From NCBI GenBank assembly GCA_934365945.1, contig CAKRNE010000001.1, positions 310,001 to 374,000 of the forward strand: DNA of 64,000 bases. The letters are read 5' to 3'. Origin of the DNA: an uncultured Agathobacter sp. Its GTDB lineage: Bacteria > Bacillota > Clostridia > Lachnospirales > Lachnospiraceae. A model generated the notes under the pieces. The model ran no database searches, was not told the DNA's origin, and saw nothing but the letters and a program-made list of their open reading frames with translations. Made by a program: the position numbers and the translations under genes. The number at the start of each line of letters is the position of its first letter. Position 1 is the stretch's first letter. Below are positions 55,076-63,814 of the stretch, one piece after another.

Positions 55076-56460
55076 ATATTTTCTGCCTTCCACTTACGTA
55101 AAATTATATCCTCTTGTTTATTTTTTAACATTACAACAACACCCAATACTATGACCAGACACTCTGCCATTTGAAATACCATACACTCAGGCTGAGATGT
55201 CATATGCGAAATATACAGCCCCTGTGTAAGCGGCAGCCACGAAAATAATGTTCCTGCCACAATATGGTATATAATAATTATTATAAATCCAATATGTTTA
55301 TCTCCGGCTTCATGTAACCAGCATAAAAATACCAGTAGTAACAATACTATTGTCTGTAAAATCATATTACTCATTTCAATTATCAAATTTGCATTTATTA
55401 CCATTCCCGAAATAAATGCTATTACTATCATTCCCACTCCGTAATACAGATAAGTACATACCAGAAATATTATCGCCAAATGCTTCATCCAGCTAATTGC
55501 ATTTCCTTTTCTCAAGGCATACTGAATATAGTAAAACGAAAAGTTCTTTGTCAAAAAATAATACAATAAAGCCCATATTGGCATTTGATAAAACAGATAT
55601 AGCAGTAAAAAAATATCAAGATTTTTAAATCCGGCAAAATAGTCTGTTACGCCTGACATATATTGTTTTGAAACAAATCCGTATATGCTCCATATAACAA
55701 CTGCTGCCATAAACGTAAACCCATAATATGACTTAACACATATTGCAATCAGTCTTATAAAACAGTTTAGTATAACGGCTCTATAAAATATAACCATTAT
55801 TACAAACGCAATACTTACAAACCAATAAACAATATAAAAGCTATATGTTTTTACATCTGTGACCATCAAATGGGCAATCCATGATTTTCTTCCAATGAAA
55901 GAATCTTTAAAGCTTATCCTATTGCTGATAACAACATTTATAAGCAGACACACAATACTACAGATATTAGCTGCCCATCCTGTATTTATCAATTTGTTAA
56001 ATAAAATGGTAATACAACCAAGCAGCCAGTAAAATAACAATAAGTTTCCAAATAGCTGATACACATTTATCACATGAAGCATCTGCGACTTAACATTATA
56101 AAAATTATTTACAACAGCAATCATATTAATTACCACCCACTGGATAACTACAATGATAACCGCGTATTTGAATGCATACACTACTTCAATGACATTTGCC
56201 CTATGTTCACTTCCAATCCGCAATTTAAGATAAAAATTATTCTGTGTAACCGCCAATAATCCGGCAATGCTCCATACAATTAAAATCCCGCTGACAAGCA
56301 ATATTAAATATCTGTCTCCAACGATATTTATAACTGCATTGGCATATGAATACTCCTGATATCCGGCATCACATTCCATACAATAACGAACATATTCAAA
56401 TTGCATATAGCTAAAAATAATGAATATAGTTATTAATAAATGAAACCATCTACTTTTCAT
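55072..56460 (-). CDS. Multi-span membrane protein of module 2
   Basis: This 462-residue protein has about 12 hydrophobic segments and no soluble domain. It starts MKSRWFHLLITIFIIFSYMQ. Its place between an ABC-2-like membrane protein and an ATPase implies a permease subunit. It overlaps the upstream gene by 11 nt. Sequence similarity to a named family is not recognised. Confidence 0.72.
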   Translation of the reverse strand: MKSRWFHLLITIFIIFSYMQFEYVRYCMECDAGYQEYSYANAVINIVGDRYLILLVSGILIVWSIAGLLAVTQNNFYLKLRIGSEHRANVIEVVYAFKYAVIIVVIQWVVINMIAVVNNFYNVKSQMLHVINVYQLFGNLLLFYWLLGCITILFNKLINTGWAANICSIVCLLINVVISNRISFKDSFIGRKSWIAHLMVTDVKTYSFYIVYWFVSIAFVIMVIFYRAVILNCFIRLIAICVKSYYGFTFMAAVVIWSIYGFVSKQYMSGVTDYFAGFKNLDIFLLLYLFYQMPIWALLYYFLTKNFSFYYIQYALRKGNAISWMKHLAIIFLVCTYLYYGVGMIVIAFISGMVINANLIIEMSNMILQTIVLLLLVFLCWLHEAGDKHIGFIIIIIYHIVAGTLFSWLPLTQGLYISHMTSQPECMVFQMAECLVIVLGVVVMLKNKQEDIILRKWKAENI

Positions 56461-57208
56461 TATTTTTTACTCCTACCGCAAACAAAATGATACCGGTTAA
56501 AATCAATACACCTGACATAATTAATATTATCGGAACAGATGCCCATGCATACCCATTAGGTGCAAATATTAAAAGCAGATCAAATCTGTTATCCGGTATC
56601 AATATTGCCATGGCTATGCAAAGGACAAATGGCAGTATCAGCGTCAGAAAAGTGTTTTTAATCCACGCCGATATGCCGATTGCAAATGTAGCAAATGTAA
56701 CTCCTGCCAATAAAACGAACGCACCAAGTAAACAAACATATGCTATAGTATTCGAGGCTGCCAACTTAGGATAAAACATAATAACTGTCTCTCCCTCTTT
56801 TATATTTAAGTAAGCCTTAGTTCCATACTCAAAATATAAATGCAGACAATATACAGCATACGGAATAAGCAAACCCAAGCCGCCAAGTATTGCGTTTTGT
56901 ATTAATGTTACAGCAACATACCTTTTTCTTGACATTTTTTGCAGGCGCAGCTTCAAATATCCGCTTCTATATTCTCTGACATATGATATTCCCATAGGAA
57001 GTGCTGCCAGTATCGGAAAGAGGATTCCATTCCAGCCACTGCTTCCGGACCCCATACTAAGTATCAATCTGTATATCATATGGTCAGAATAAGCAGTTGC
57101 AGTTCTATATGTATATGCGTAATTTGCTTCTTCATAAAGGAGCAGTCCTATAACAATGGAAATAATAAACCCCGAATACTTTTTTATATATAGCATATTT
57201 TTCTTCAT
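56450..57208 (-). CDS. ABC-2-like permease of module 2
   Basis: This 252-residue protein has six predicted membrane helices, with the loop YVREYRSGYLKLRLQKMSRK after the second, as in many ABC-2-type antimicrobial peptide or lantibiotic transport permeases. It starts MKKNMLYIKKYSGFIIS, 8 nt after AAGGAGG; a TTG two codons upstream is too close. It is the first gene of the module 2 transporter unit. Confidence 0.75.
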   Translation of the reverse strand: MKKNMLYIKKYSGFIISIVIGLLLYEEANYAYTYRTATAYSDHMIYRLILSMGSGSSGWNGILFPILAALPMGISYVREYRSGYLKLRLQKMSRKRYVAVTLIQNAILGGLGLLIPYAVYCLHLYFEYGTKAYLNIKEGETVIMFYPKLAASNTIAYVCLLGAFVLLAGVTFATFAIGISAWIKNTFLTLILPFVLCIAMAILIPDNRFDLLLIFAPNGYAWASVPIILIMSGVLILTGIILFAVGVKNNEK

Positions 57209-57280
57209 TATCAATTCCTCCTTCTTTTGTGACTATAATGGTTTTCTATAGATATCTATATAATAATCATATCTCAACAG

Positions 57281-57322
57281 TCTAAAGAAATCAGAGGAAA
57301 AATCTTTATAATTCTAAAGATT
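57281..57322 (-). promoter_or_regulatory. CTTTAG-type operator upstream of module 2
   Basis: An 8-bp dyad AATCTTTA-N6-TAAAGATT (57301-57322) and a further GATTTCTTTAGA (57281-57292) lie about 75 bp upstream of the permease gene. The motif matches that at 54435-54454 and fits a site for one of the two response regulators. Confidence 0.5.
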
Positions 57323-57337
57323 TCTGAAGTTTGTAGT

Positions 57338-58528
57338 TCAGTTCGTAATCGGAAATCGCAATTTTACATAAAAGCAGTTTTCTTTTGTTTCGCAAATTGC
57401 TCTGCCATGCATACGTCTCATCAACAGCTCAACATTTTTTAGTCCTAATCCTGTACTCTCTAATAAGCTTTTTTCCTTACACACCGTGTTGCTTATGCAT
57501 ATTTCAAATATATTTTTGGAATATACTGTTTCCATGACTACTTGCTCATCAATATCAGCATACTTGCAAATATTATTAGTAAGATTACTAAATATTCTTG
57601 ATAGTAAACTTCCATTTACAGCAACTTTAACTTTTTCCCAATAAATGCCATCAATATTAACACAAAAACCATTCCGGCTTATAATGGTATGCATTTCAGA
57701 AAGATAATCTCCTATTGCATATTCTACGAAAGAAGGCTCGTCCAAATGTATATTCTCGTCTGAACTTGCAATAGAAAAATCCAGTAACAGATTTGAAAGA
57801 TCTCTTAATTCATTAACTTTAGATGTCAGAATATCCAAATTTTTGTTAATGCTCTCATTTGATTTGTTTTGCAATTTTAAGATATCAATGTATGTCATCA
57901 ATCCCGTTAATGGTGTTCTTAAATCGTGAGCCATATTTCTCATCAATTGATCTTTTTCATCTCGTGCTTTCCGTTCCTGCTCATGTGCCTTACCAATATT
58001 TACTTTATAATCTTTTATGATATTATTAACACCTCTATAGATCACATAAGCTCCGCTTAGGATTGATATTACAAAGCCTAAAATTATGACTCCTAAATAA
58101 TACTTTTCAGTATATCCGGCATATATATACACATTAGCCTCTCCGTCAGCAAAATTTACCGGTAATTGATATTTAGCAATTTTTCTACTATCATACATGT
58201 TTTTCGCTGATACAATAAATTTATCTACATTCAATTTACTATATACAGCTTCCCCATCTTTTTCTATACTGCAAAACAAAACACAATGATAATCCATCCA
58301 TTCATCACATTCCGATATATCTGATGCGGCTATATTATTCTGAGACACATACTGTTGAAATTCCTGAACATATGGAGATTCATGGTCATAAATATATCTT
58401 GAATTATTAAAAAAAAGAGTAAGACCATTTATCCCTATGCCATATATCCCCCCAAATATACAGCACGATAATATTATTGCACCAAATATAATTTGAACTG
58501 CCTTTACTGCTTTAAAATCACTTTTCAA
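57338..58528 (-). CDS. Sensor histidine kinase of module 2
   Basis: This 396-residue kinase has helices near residues 12-34 and 143-165 flanking an extracellular domain. The His box is NMAHDLRTPLTGLMTY and the ATPase domain has NLTNNICKYAD and STGLGLKNVELLM. It aligns along its length with the module 1 kinase, for example in EFQQYV, DEWM, NVDK and AKNMYD of the sensor domain. It overlaps its regulator by 11 nt. Both kinases probably sense related ligands. Confidence 0.9.
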   Translation of the reverse strand: MKSDFKAVKAVQIIFGAIILSCCIFGGIYGIGINGLTLFFNNSRYIYDHESPYVQEFQQYVSQNNIAASDISECDEWMDYHCVLFCSIEKDGEAVYSKLNVDKFIVSAKNMYDSRKIAKYQLPVNFADGEANVYIYAGYTEKYYLGVIILGFVISILSGAYVIYRGVNNIIKDYKVNIGKAHEQERKARDEKDQLMRNMAHDLRTPLTGLMTYIDILKLQNKSNESINKNLDILTSKVNELRDLSNLLLDFSIASSDENIHLDEPSFVEYAIGDYLSEMHTIISRNGFCVNIDGIYWEKVKVAVNGSLLSRIFSNLTNNICKYADIDEQVVMETVYSKNIFEICISNTVCKEKSLLESTGLGLKNVELLMRRMHGRAICETKENCFYVKLRFPITN

Positions 58529-59213
58529 ATTTGTATCCCTTTCCCCATATAGTTTCTATGACAGCCCGGTTGCATATTTCATAGAATTTATTCCTTATGT
58601 TTTTTATGTGTACCATAACTGTATTCCCCGAATTATATGTATACAGCTCTTCCCAAATATTTGAATAAATCACCTCAAGTGTATATATTCTATCAGGATG
58701 TTTTGCAAGCAATTTGATTATTTCATACTCCTTTCGTGTAAATTTAACACCTATGCCATTCACTTCTACTCTATTCTTATTTTCGTATATCCTTATATCT
58801 TTTCTGTCTATATATTCATTTCCTGCATTGTCATCAATTATTTCTCTATCATATACATTTCTACGCCTTAATAATGCCTTGACTCGCGATATAAGCTCCA
58901 TATTGGAAAACGGCTTCACAAGATAATCATCACCGCCCACTTCAAAGCCTTGCATTATATCTATTTCTGATGATTTTGCAGTAAGAAATAAAATTGGGAC
59001 ACTTGATTCTTCCCTCAATTTTTTGCAGGCATCTATACCTGATAACAACGGCATTATTATATCCATAATAACCAGGCTATATGTTTCATCGAATTTCTTT
59101 AAACCGTCCACACCATTTACAGCAATATCAACATAATATCCCTGTAATTCTAATAATGTCTTTATTCCATTACGAATTGTTTCATCATCCTCGACTATTA
59201 ATATCTTGTACAT
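58518..59213 (-). CDS. OmpR-type response regulator of module 2
   Basis: This 231-residue regulator starts MYKILIVEDDETIRNGIKTL. The phospho-acceptor is in LVIMDIIMPLLSGID and the winged helix ends ETIWGKGYKFEK. It has the same length as the module 1 regulator and is clearly paralogous. It is likely to bind the CTTTAG-type motifs near the ABC genes, but which regulator binds which site is unknown. Confidence 0.92.
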   Translation of the reverse strand: MYKILIVEDDETIRNGIKTLLELQGYYVDIAVNGVDGLKKFDETYSLVIMDIIMPLLSGIDACKKLREESSVPILFLTAKSSEIDIMQGFEVGGDDYLVKPFSNMELISRVKALLRRRNVYDREIIDDNAGNEYIDRKDIRIYENKNRVEVNGIGVKFTRKEYEIIKLLAKHPDRIYTLEVIYSNIWEELYTYNSGNTVMVHIKNIRNKFYEICNRAVIETIWGKGYKFEK

Positions 59214-59260
59214 CTTATATCCTCAACTTTGATTAAATTCAGTAAAAAATCCATATATAC

Positions 59261-60679
59261 TTAAAAAGCAGTTATCCCTCTATCTTTTAAATATTCATAT
59301 ATCTGATCATATGTCACCAGCGATACATTTCCCATTTTTCCGGCTTCCTCAATACACCCTTGGGTAAATCCTTTTTTTGCGAATAAAAATAAATGCACAT
59401 TCTCATATCTAAATAATCTGCTTCTCTTTTTCAGCTTTTCGAGCACTTTTACATCCACATTTTCATTTATCCACTTACATTCTCCAAACAATGCAGTGCT
59501 TTTATCCTGATCACCCATTATATCAATTTCTGTCTGTATTCTCTCTTGTGGATCCGTTCCCCACCATCGTCCAAGATTGCTAAATTCCACAGGTGCTTCC
59601 CCATCAAGCAGCAATTTCCACAGATATTGCATACATATTTCTTCAAATATCCTGCCCATATAATCTGACAGATTTGGAGCAATTCTTTTATACGCAAGTT
59701 CTGTTGCCCCTCTGCTAATGATAGAATTATTATCAGGTATAAACCGATACCAGAATCTAAACATATTATCAGCTATTGCATATATTGATTTTCTGGACTC
59801 CTTTTCGCCATATGGAGTTTCTTTCCGTATTAAGCCAAGATTAATCAGATTTTTCATATACTGTGAGCATACACTTGTCGTTTCGCCTATCTTGGTTGCG
59901 ATTTCCGACATGCGGGAGCTGCCTGTTGCTACTGCTGTTATTATTGCATTATATACAGCAGGTTCACGGACTTCCTGCTTTAACAGATTTTCAGGTTCCT
60001 CGAAGATTGCTGATGCGGGGTTGAGGAACACATTTTTTATATTGTCCTCTACACTCATGCTGTCATTCATCTGTAAAAGATATTGCGGAGTACCACCAAC
60101 AATACCATATATCAGAGCCATATCCTCTGCTGAAAATCCGTTGAAATATTTGCAGCTATCCTCAAAATCAAACGGAAGTATTTTCATCTGGGCGGTTCTT
60201 CTGCCATACAAGGGTGCCTTATATGCCAGCACATTATCTTCCATGTAAGACATAGATGAGCCACATAATATAAGCATCATTTTAGAATTATCTTTATTTT
60301 TATCAATAAGCATCTGCAAGGTTGAAGCCATGCTTTTCGAAGCTTTTGCCACATATGGATACTCGTCTATGACAAGCACAAGTCTTTCATTTTCACATAA
60401 TTTAAATACATATTCTATTGCAGCCTGAAATGACACAAATGAAGTCCCCGGCATTATTCCTGAAGCATATTCCATGATTGCCTGACTAAAGTTCTCCAGA
60501 TTCTGCTTTTCGTTGCTCTCTACTCCCATAAAATATATTGCTTTTTTATCCTGTATAAAATGGCTTATGAGAGCTGTCTTCCCCACTCTTCGTCTGCCGT
60601 AGATTACTGCGAATTCAAATTTATCCGAATTATATAATCCGTTTAAAGTTGCAAGCTCTTTTTCTCTTCCTATAAACAT
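59261..60679 (-). CDS. Archaeal-type ATPase with DUF234 domain
   Basis: This 472-residue protein starts MFIGREKELATLNGLYNSDK, with Walker A IYGRRRVGKTALISHF at about residue 28 and Walker B VLVIDEYPYVAK. A winged-helix part (SSRMSEIATKIGETTSVCSQ) and a C-terminal nuclease-like DUF234 region (TEIDIMGDQDKSTALFGECKW, an E-x-K-like motif) follow. The family is widespread and its role is unknown; a DNA-related function is suspected. GGAGGGAGAAG precedes the ATG. A long inverted repeat lies directly upstream. Confidence 0.85.
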   Translation of the reverse strand: MFIGREKELATLNGLYNSDKFEFAVIYGRRRVGKTALISHFIQDKKAIYFMGVESNEKQNLENFSQAIMEYASGIMPGTSFVSFQAAIEYVFKLCENERLVLVIDEYPYVAKASKSMASTLQMLIDKNKDNSKMMLILCGSSMSYMEDNVLAYKAPLYGRRTAQMKILPFDFEDSCKYFNGFSAEDMALIYGIVGGTPQYLLQMNDSMSVEDNIKNVFLNPASAIFEEPENLLKQEVREPAVYNAIITAVATGSSRMSEIATKIGETTSVCSQYMKNLINLGLIRKETPYGEKESRKSIYAIADNMFRFWYRFIPDNNSIISRGATELAYKRIAPNLSDYMGRIFEEICMQYLWKLLLDGEAPVEFSNLGRWWGTDPQERIQTEIDIMGDQDKSTALFGECKWINENVDVKVLEKLKKRSRLFRYENVHLFLFAKKGFTQGCIEEAGKMGNVSLVTYDQIYEYLKDRGITAF

Positions 60680-60728
60680 AGCTCTTCTCCCTCCATTTCT
60701 ATACACAATATTTTATTACTTATATATG

Positions 60729-60784
60729 ATTTAGTCAATCGTAATTTAGTTAATCGTAAATAACTAAATTACGATTGACTAAAT
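60729..60784. repeat. 24-bp perfect inverted repeat upstream of the DUF234 ATPase gene
   Basis: Two 24-bp arms (60729-60752 and 60761-60784) surround ATCGTAAA. Each arm contains overlapping direct repeats of TTAGTYAATCGTAA 18 bp apart. No T run follows, so it is not a typical terminator. It lies 50 bp before the gene and could be a multi-copy operator or a recombination site. Confidence 0.85.
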
Positions 60785-60811
60785 ATTTATCTCACATTTC
60801 GCGTACACAAA

Positions 60812-60851
60812 AAAGACGGCCGTCCCGGTCCCCACCGGTTCAGCCGTCTTT
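60812..60851 (-). terminator. Terminator of ptsHI
   Basis: AAAGACGGC pairs with GCCGTCTTT around an inner CCGGT/ACCGG stem. T6 follows on the minus strand. Confidence 0.85.
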
Positions 60852-60935
60852 ATAATAAATTTCAATGTTATGCTTTTATATTTTACTCTTATTTATACTT
60901 TTTTACTAACTTTTATACTTGTTTGGATTTAGCAT

Positions 60936-62636
60936 CTACTGCTGTGCAAGCACTGCCTGTACATCAGCCTCTGTAGCGCATGCCATTACCTTGTCTGCCA
61001 ATGCCTTGCAGTCTGCCATGCTGCTGTCTGCGATGGTCTTTCTGGTCTTGAGCACACTTGTGGCACTCACTGAGAACTCATCAAGTCCGAATGCGAGTAA
61101 CAGCGGAATGAGCTTTGGATCTGCTGCTGCCTCTCCACACATGCCTACCATGATACCCTCTTTCTTACCGCACTCGATGATACGCTTGATTGCGCGAAGC
61201 ACTGCCGGATTGAAGGCTGAATAAAGGTATGCTACCTTTGAGTTTCCACGGTCTACTGCCATTGTGTAGCCTGTCAGGTCGTTTGTTCCGATACTGAAGA
61301 AGGCTGCCTCTTTTGCGAGCACATCTGCCATCATGCAGGCTGCCGGTGTCTCCATCATGATACCGATTTCGAGGTTCTTGTTGTATGCAATGCCCTCTGC
61401 ATCAAGCTCTTTCATGATGTCAGCTACCATTGCCTTTACACTGCGAAGCTCATCTACACCTGTCACAAGCGGAACCATTATCTTTATCCTGCCGAATGCA
61501 CTGGCTCTCACAAGTGCACGAAGCTGTGTATTGTAGATGTCTGTTCTCTGGAGGCAGAATCTGATAGCTCTGTAGCCTAAGAATGGGTTGTCCTCTTTCT
61601 CCAGGCCCAGATATGGGATTTCCTTGTCTCCTCCGATATCGAGTGTACGGATGATGACAGGCTTGCCCTTCATTGTCTCTGCTACTGATTTGTACGCCTC
61701 AAACTGCTCTTCCTCTGTAGGAATTGTGTCTCTGTCCATGAAAAGGAACTCTGTACGGAAAAGTCCTATTCCCTCTCCGTCACACTCTACAGCCTTCTTT
61801 GCGTCCTCTGGCTTTCCGATATTACATACAAGCTCTACCTTTGTGCCGTCTGCTGATACTGTTGGCACACCCGCAAATTTCTTTAAGAGTTCTTTCTCTT
61901 TTTTGTATTCCTCAAGCAGCTCAGCGAATTTCTGCTCTGTCTCAGCATCAGGGTTTACGATTGCCTCTCCGCTTGTTCCGTTGAGTACCACTCTGTCACC
62001 ATTTTTGACAGATGTGCAGATTCCGTCAATACTGAGAACTGCTGGGATTTCCATAGCTCTTGCAAGTATTGCTGAGTGGGAGGTTCTGCCGCCCACCTCT
62101 GTGAGTATTCCTGCGATATTCTCTGCCACGATACCTGCTGTCATGGATGGTGTCAGGTCATGTGCCACAAGCACTGTGCCTGCCGGAGCTGCTGAGATAT
62201 CGTAGTCCTCGATTCCAAGCAGAATCTTAAGGATTCTGGCCTTGATATCCCTGAAATCTGTCGCTCTCTGCTGCAAAAGCTCATCCGGTATCTGTGCAAA
62301 TATCTCTGCTGTCTGCTCAAGCACCTGGTCGAGTGCCTTCTCTGCCGTGATTTTCTCACTGACTATGAGCGCTGTAATCTGCTCCTCGATGGTCGGATCC
62401 TGAAGCATCTGGATATGTCCGCGAAGGATATCCGCATCCTTTGCTCCGACTGTCTTTTCCATTCTGTCTGCCATGGCGTTTGTATCATTTACAAATTTCT
62501 CAATGGCTCCCTGGAGACGTGCGATCTCAGCGTCTGTATCTGTAATTTTCTTATTCTCAATCACTATCTCATGCTCTTCGATAATGACCACATTTCCGAT
62601 TCCGATTCCTTCTGAGCCGGCGATTCCTTTGTACAT
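60936..62636 (-). CDS. ptsI: Phosphoenolpyruvate--protein phosphotransferase (enzyme I)
   Basis: This 566-residue enzyme moves phosphate from PEP to HPr in sugar PTS uptake. The active-site histidine is in LTEVGGRTSHSAILARAMEI near residue 188, the PEP-binding part includes GEGIGLFRTEFLFMDRD and ERRxI-like steps, and the catalytic cysteine is in GMCGEAAADP. It starts MYKGIAGSEGIGIGNVVIIE after GGAGGTG. It follows ptsH by 30 bp. Length is normal. Confidence 0.97.
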   Translation of the reverse strand: MYKGIAGSEGIGIGNVVIIEEHEIVIENKKITDTDAEIARLQGAIEKFVNDTNAMADRMEKTVGAKDADILRGHIQMLQDPTIEEQITALIVSEKITAEKALDQVLEQTAEIFAQIPDELLQQRATDFRDIKARILKILLGIEDYDISAAPAGTVLVAHDLTPSMTAGIVAENIAGILTEVGGRTSHSAILARAMEIPAVLSIDGICTSVKNGDRVVLNGTSGEAIVNPDAETEQKFAELLEEYKKEKELLKKFAGVPTVSADGTKVELVCNIGKPEDAKKAVECDGEGIGLFRTEFLFMDRDTIPTEEEQFEAYKSVAETMKGKPVIIRTLDIGGDKEIPYLGLEKEDNPFLGYRAIRFCLQRTDIYNTQLRALVRASAFGRIKIMVPLVTGVDELRSVKAMVADIMKELDAEGIAYNKNLEIGIMMETPAACMMADVLAKEAAFFSIGTNDLTGYTMAVDRGNSKVAYLYSAFNPAVLRAIKRIIECGKKEGIMVGMCGEAAADPKLIPLLLAFGLDEFSVSATSVLKTRKTIADSSMADCKALADKVMACATEADVQAVLAQQ

Positions 62637-62666
62637 ATCACACCTCCGATTGACTTTGCTGGTTGA

Positions 62667-62930
62667 TTAATCTCCGAAGTTGTCTGCCTCGAGCTCTTCC
62701 ATCTTTGCAAGTGCTGCTTCCTCGTCAGCTCCCTCACACTCGAATGTAATCTCTGCATCCTTCTTGATGCATGCTGCGATGATGTTTACAAGGCTCTTTG
62801 CGTTGATTCTCTTGTCACCGAATACGATTGTTACGTCTGAATCAAACTTGCCTGCCTCTCTTGCGATAACTCCTGCCGGTCTCATGTGAAGTCCCTCTGC
62901 TGCTTTTACTACCATTGTCTTGCTTACCAT
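62667..62930 (-). CDS. ptsH: Phosphocarrier protein HPr
   Basis: This 87-residue PTS carrier has the phospho-histidine in AAEGLHMRPAGVIA (usual form GLHARPA; here Met replaces Ala) and the regulatory serine in INAKSLVNIIAACI, which allows HPr kinase control and CcpA-type repression. AGGAGG precedes the ATG MVSKTMVVKAAEG. It is the first gene of ptsHI. Confidence 0.96.
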   Translation of the reverse strand: MVSKTMVVKAAEGLHMRPAGVIAREAGKFDSDVTIVFGDKRINAKSLVNIIAACIKKDAEITFECEGADEEAALAKMEELEADNFGD

Positions 62931-63049
62931 AGTTTTGTCCTCCTGAATTTAAAATTATTGGTTTGTTTATTTCGCTCACACATATGATTAACTGTATCGC
63001 CCTCTGCTATTCATCAGCCTGTCATATGTCCGTTGCTTTCTATGGTTTT

Positions 63050-63078
63050 ATTGTACTGTGCGGTATGAGTTTTTTCAA
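63050..63078 (-). promoter_or_regulatory. Promoter of ptsHI
   Basis: TTGAAA (63073-63078) and TACAAT (63050-63055) are 17 bp apart on the minus strand, with a leader of about 115 nt and no obvious antiterminator. Confidence 0.72.
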
Positions 63079-63092
63079 TATTCCCCAAAATG

Positions 63093-63122
63093 CAAAATTG
63101 CACCATCTCTGGTGCAATTTTG
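63093..63122 (-). terminator. Hairpin between the ABC gene and the ptsHI promoter
   Basis: A 13-bp perfect stem CAAAATTGCACCA with a TCTC loop ends 14 bp before the ABC gene stop. It separates the ABC unit from ptsHI. The following T run is weak. Confidence 0.75.
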
Positions 63123-63136
63123 TATTAATGTGATAT

Positions 63137-63814
63137 TTACATAAACAGAGCCCTATATTGTTCCTCAGTTGTAGCTTTGTTTCCTACAACAAGATGCCCC
63201 TTCTTCAAGAAAATTATTTCATCCTTAACACTATCCACAAAATCAAGTACATGACTTGAAATTATAACAATACAGTTATGTTCCCTGGCAGACTCAATAT
63301 ATTTTTTCAAGACTATAAGACCAGTTGTATCTACTCCGTTCGTTGGCTCATCCAATAAAATAAGCTTTGGAAAACCTATAAATGATGCTATTATGCCAAC
63401 CTTCTTCTTCATTCCCAGCGAACACTCAGACAGCCTTGTATCTTTATCGTCTTCCAATTCAAAGTCTGTCAGAAATGACATGATATCTTCTTTATGTTCT
63501 CCTCCAAACTTAATATCACACACCATCCGTAAAAATTGTAAAACTGTCTGTTTTGTATTATTTCCAGTCAATTCCAATGCATAACCTATCTGTGATTTAC
63601 TCTTCCGCAACAATGTATCCTGATCATCAAGCCTTATCTGCCCCTTCATAGGCTCACTTATACCGGAAATCATCTGTATGAGTGTTGTCTTTCCAGCCCC
63701 ATTAGGTCCCACAAGAGCATAGATTTTTCCCTCTTCAAAACTGTAGCTCAAATCGAATATTCCCTTTTCCTTATCATATTTTTTTGTCAGATTACAAATC
63801 TCTAACATATTCAT
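63137..63814 (-). CDS. ABC transporter ATP-binding protein
   Basis: This 225-residue ATPase has Walker A ALVGPNGAGKTTLIQ, signature SECSLGMKKKVGIIASF, Walker B LILLDEPTNGVD and switch IISSHVLDF. It fits the BcrA/NatA-like group. The start MNMLEICNLTKKYDKEKG lies 4 nt after AGGAGG; the ATG two codons later is equally possible. It overlaps the partial membrane gene upstream. Its permease partner is not in the window. Confidence 0.88.
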   Translation of the reverse strand: MNMLEICNLTKKYDKEKGIFDLSYSFEEGKIYALVGPNGAGKTTLIQMISGISEPMKGQIRLDDQDTLLRKSKSQIGYALELTGNNTKQTVLQFLRMVCDIKFGGEHKEDIMSFLTDFELEDDKDTRLSECSLGMKKKVGIIASFIGFPKLILLDEPTNGVDTTGLIVLKKYIESAREHNCIVIISSHVLDFVDSVKDEIIFLKKGHLVVGNKATTEEQYRALFM

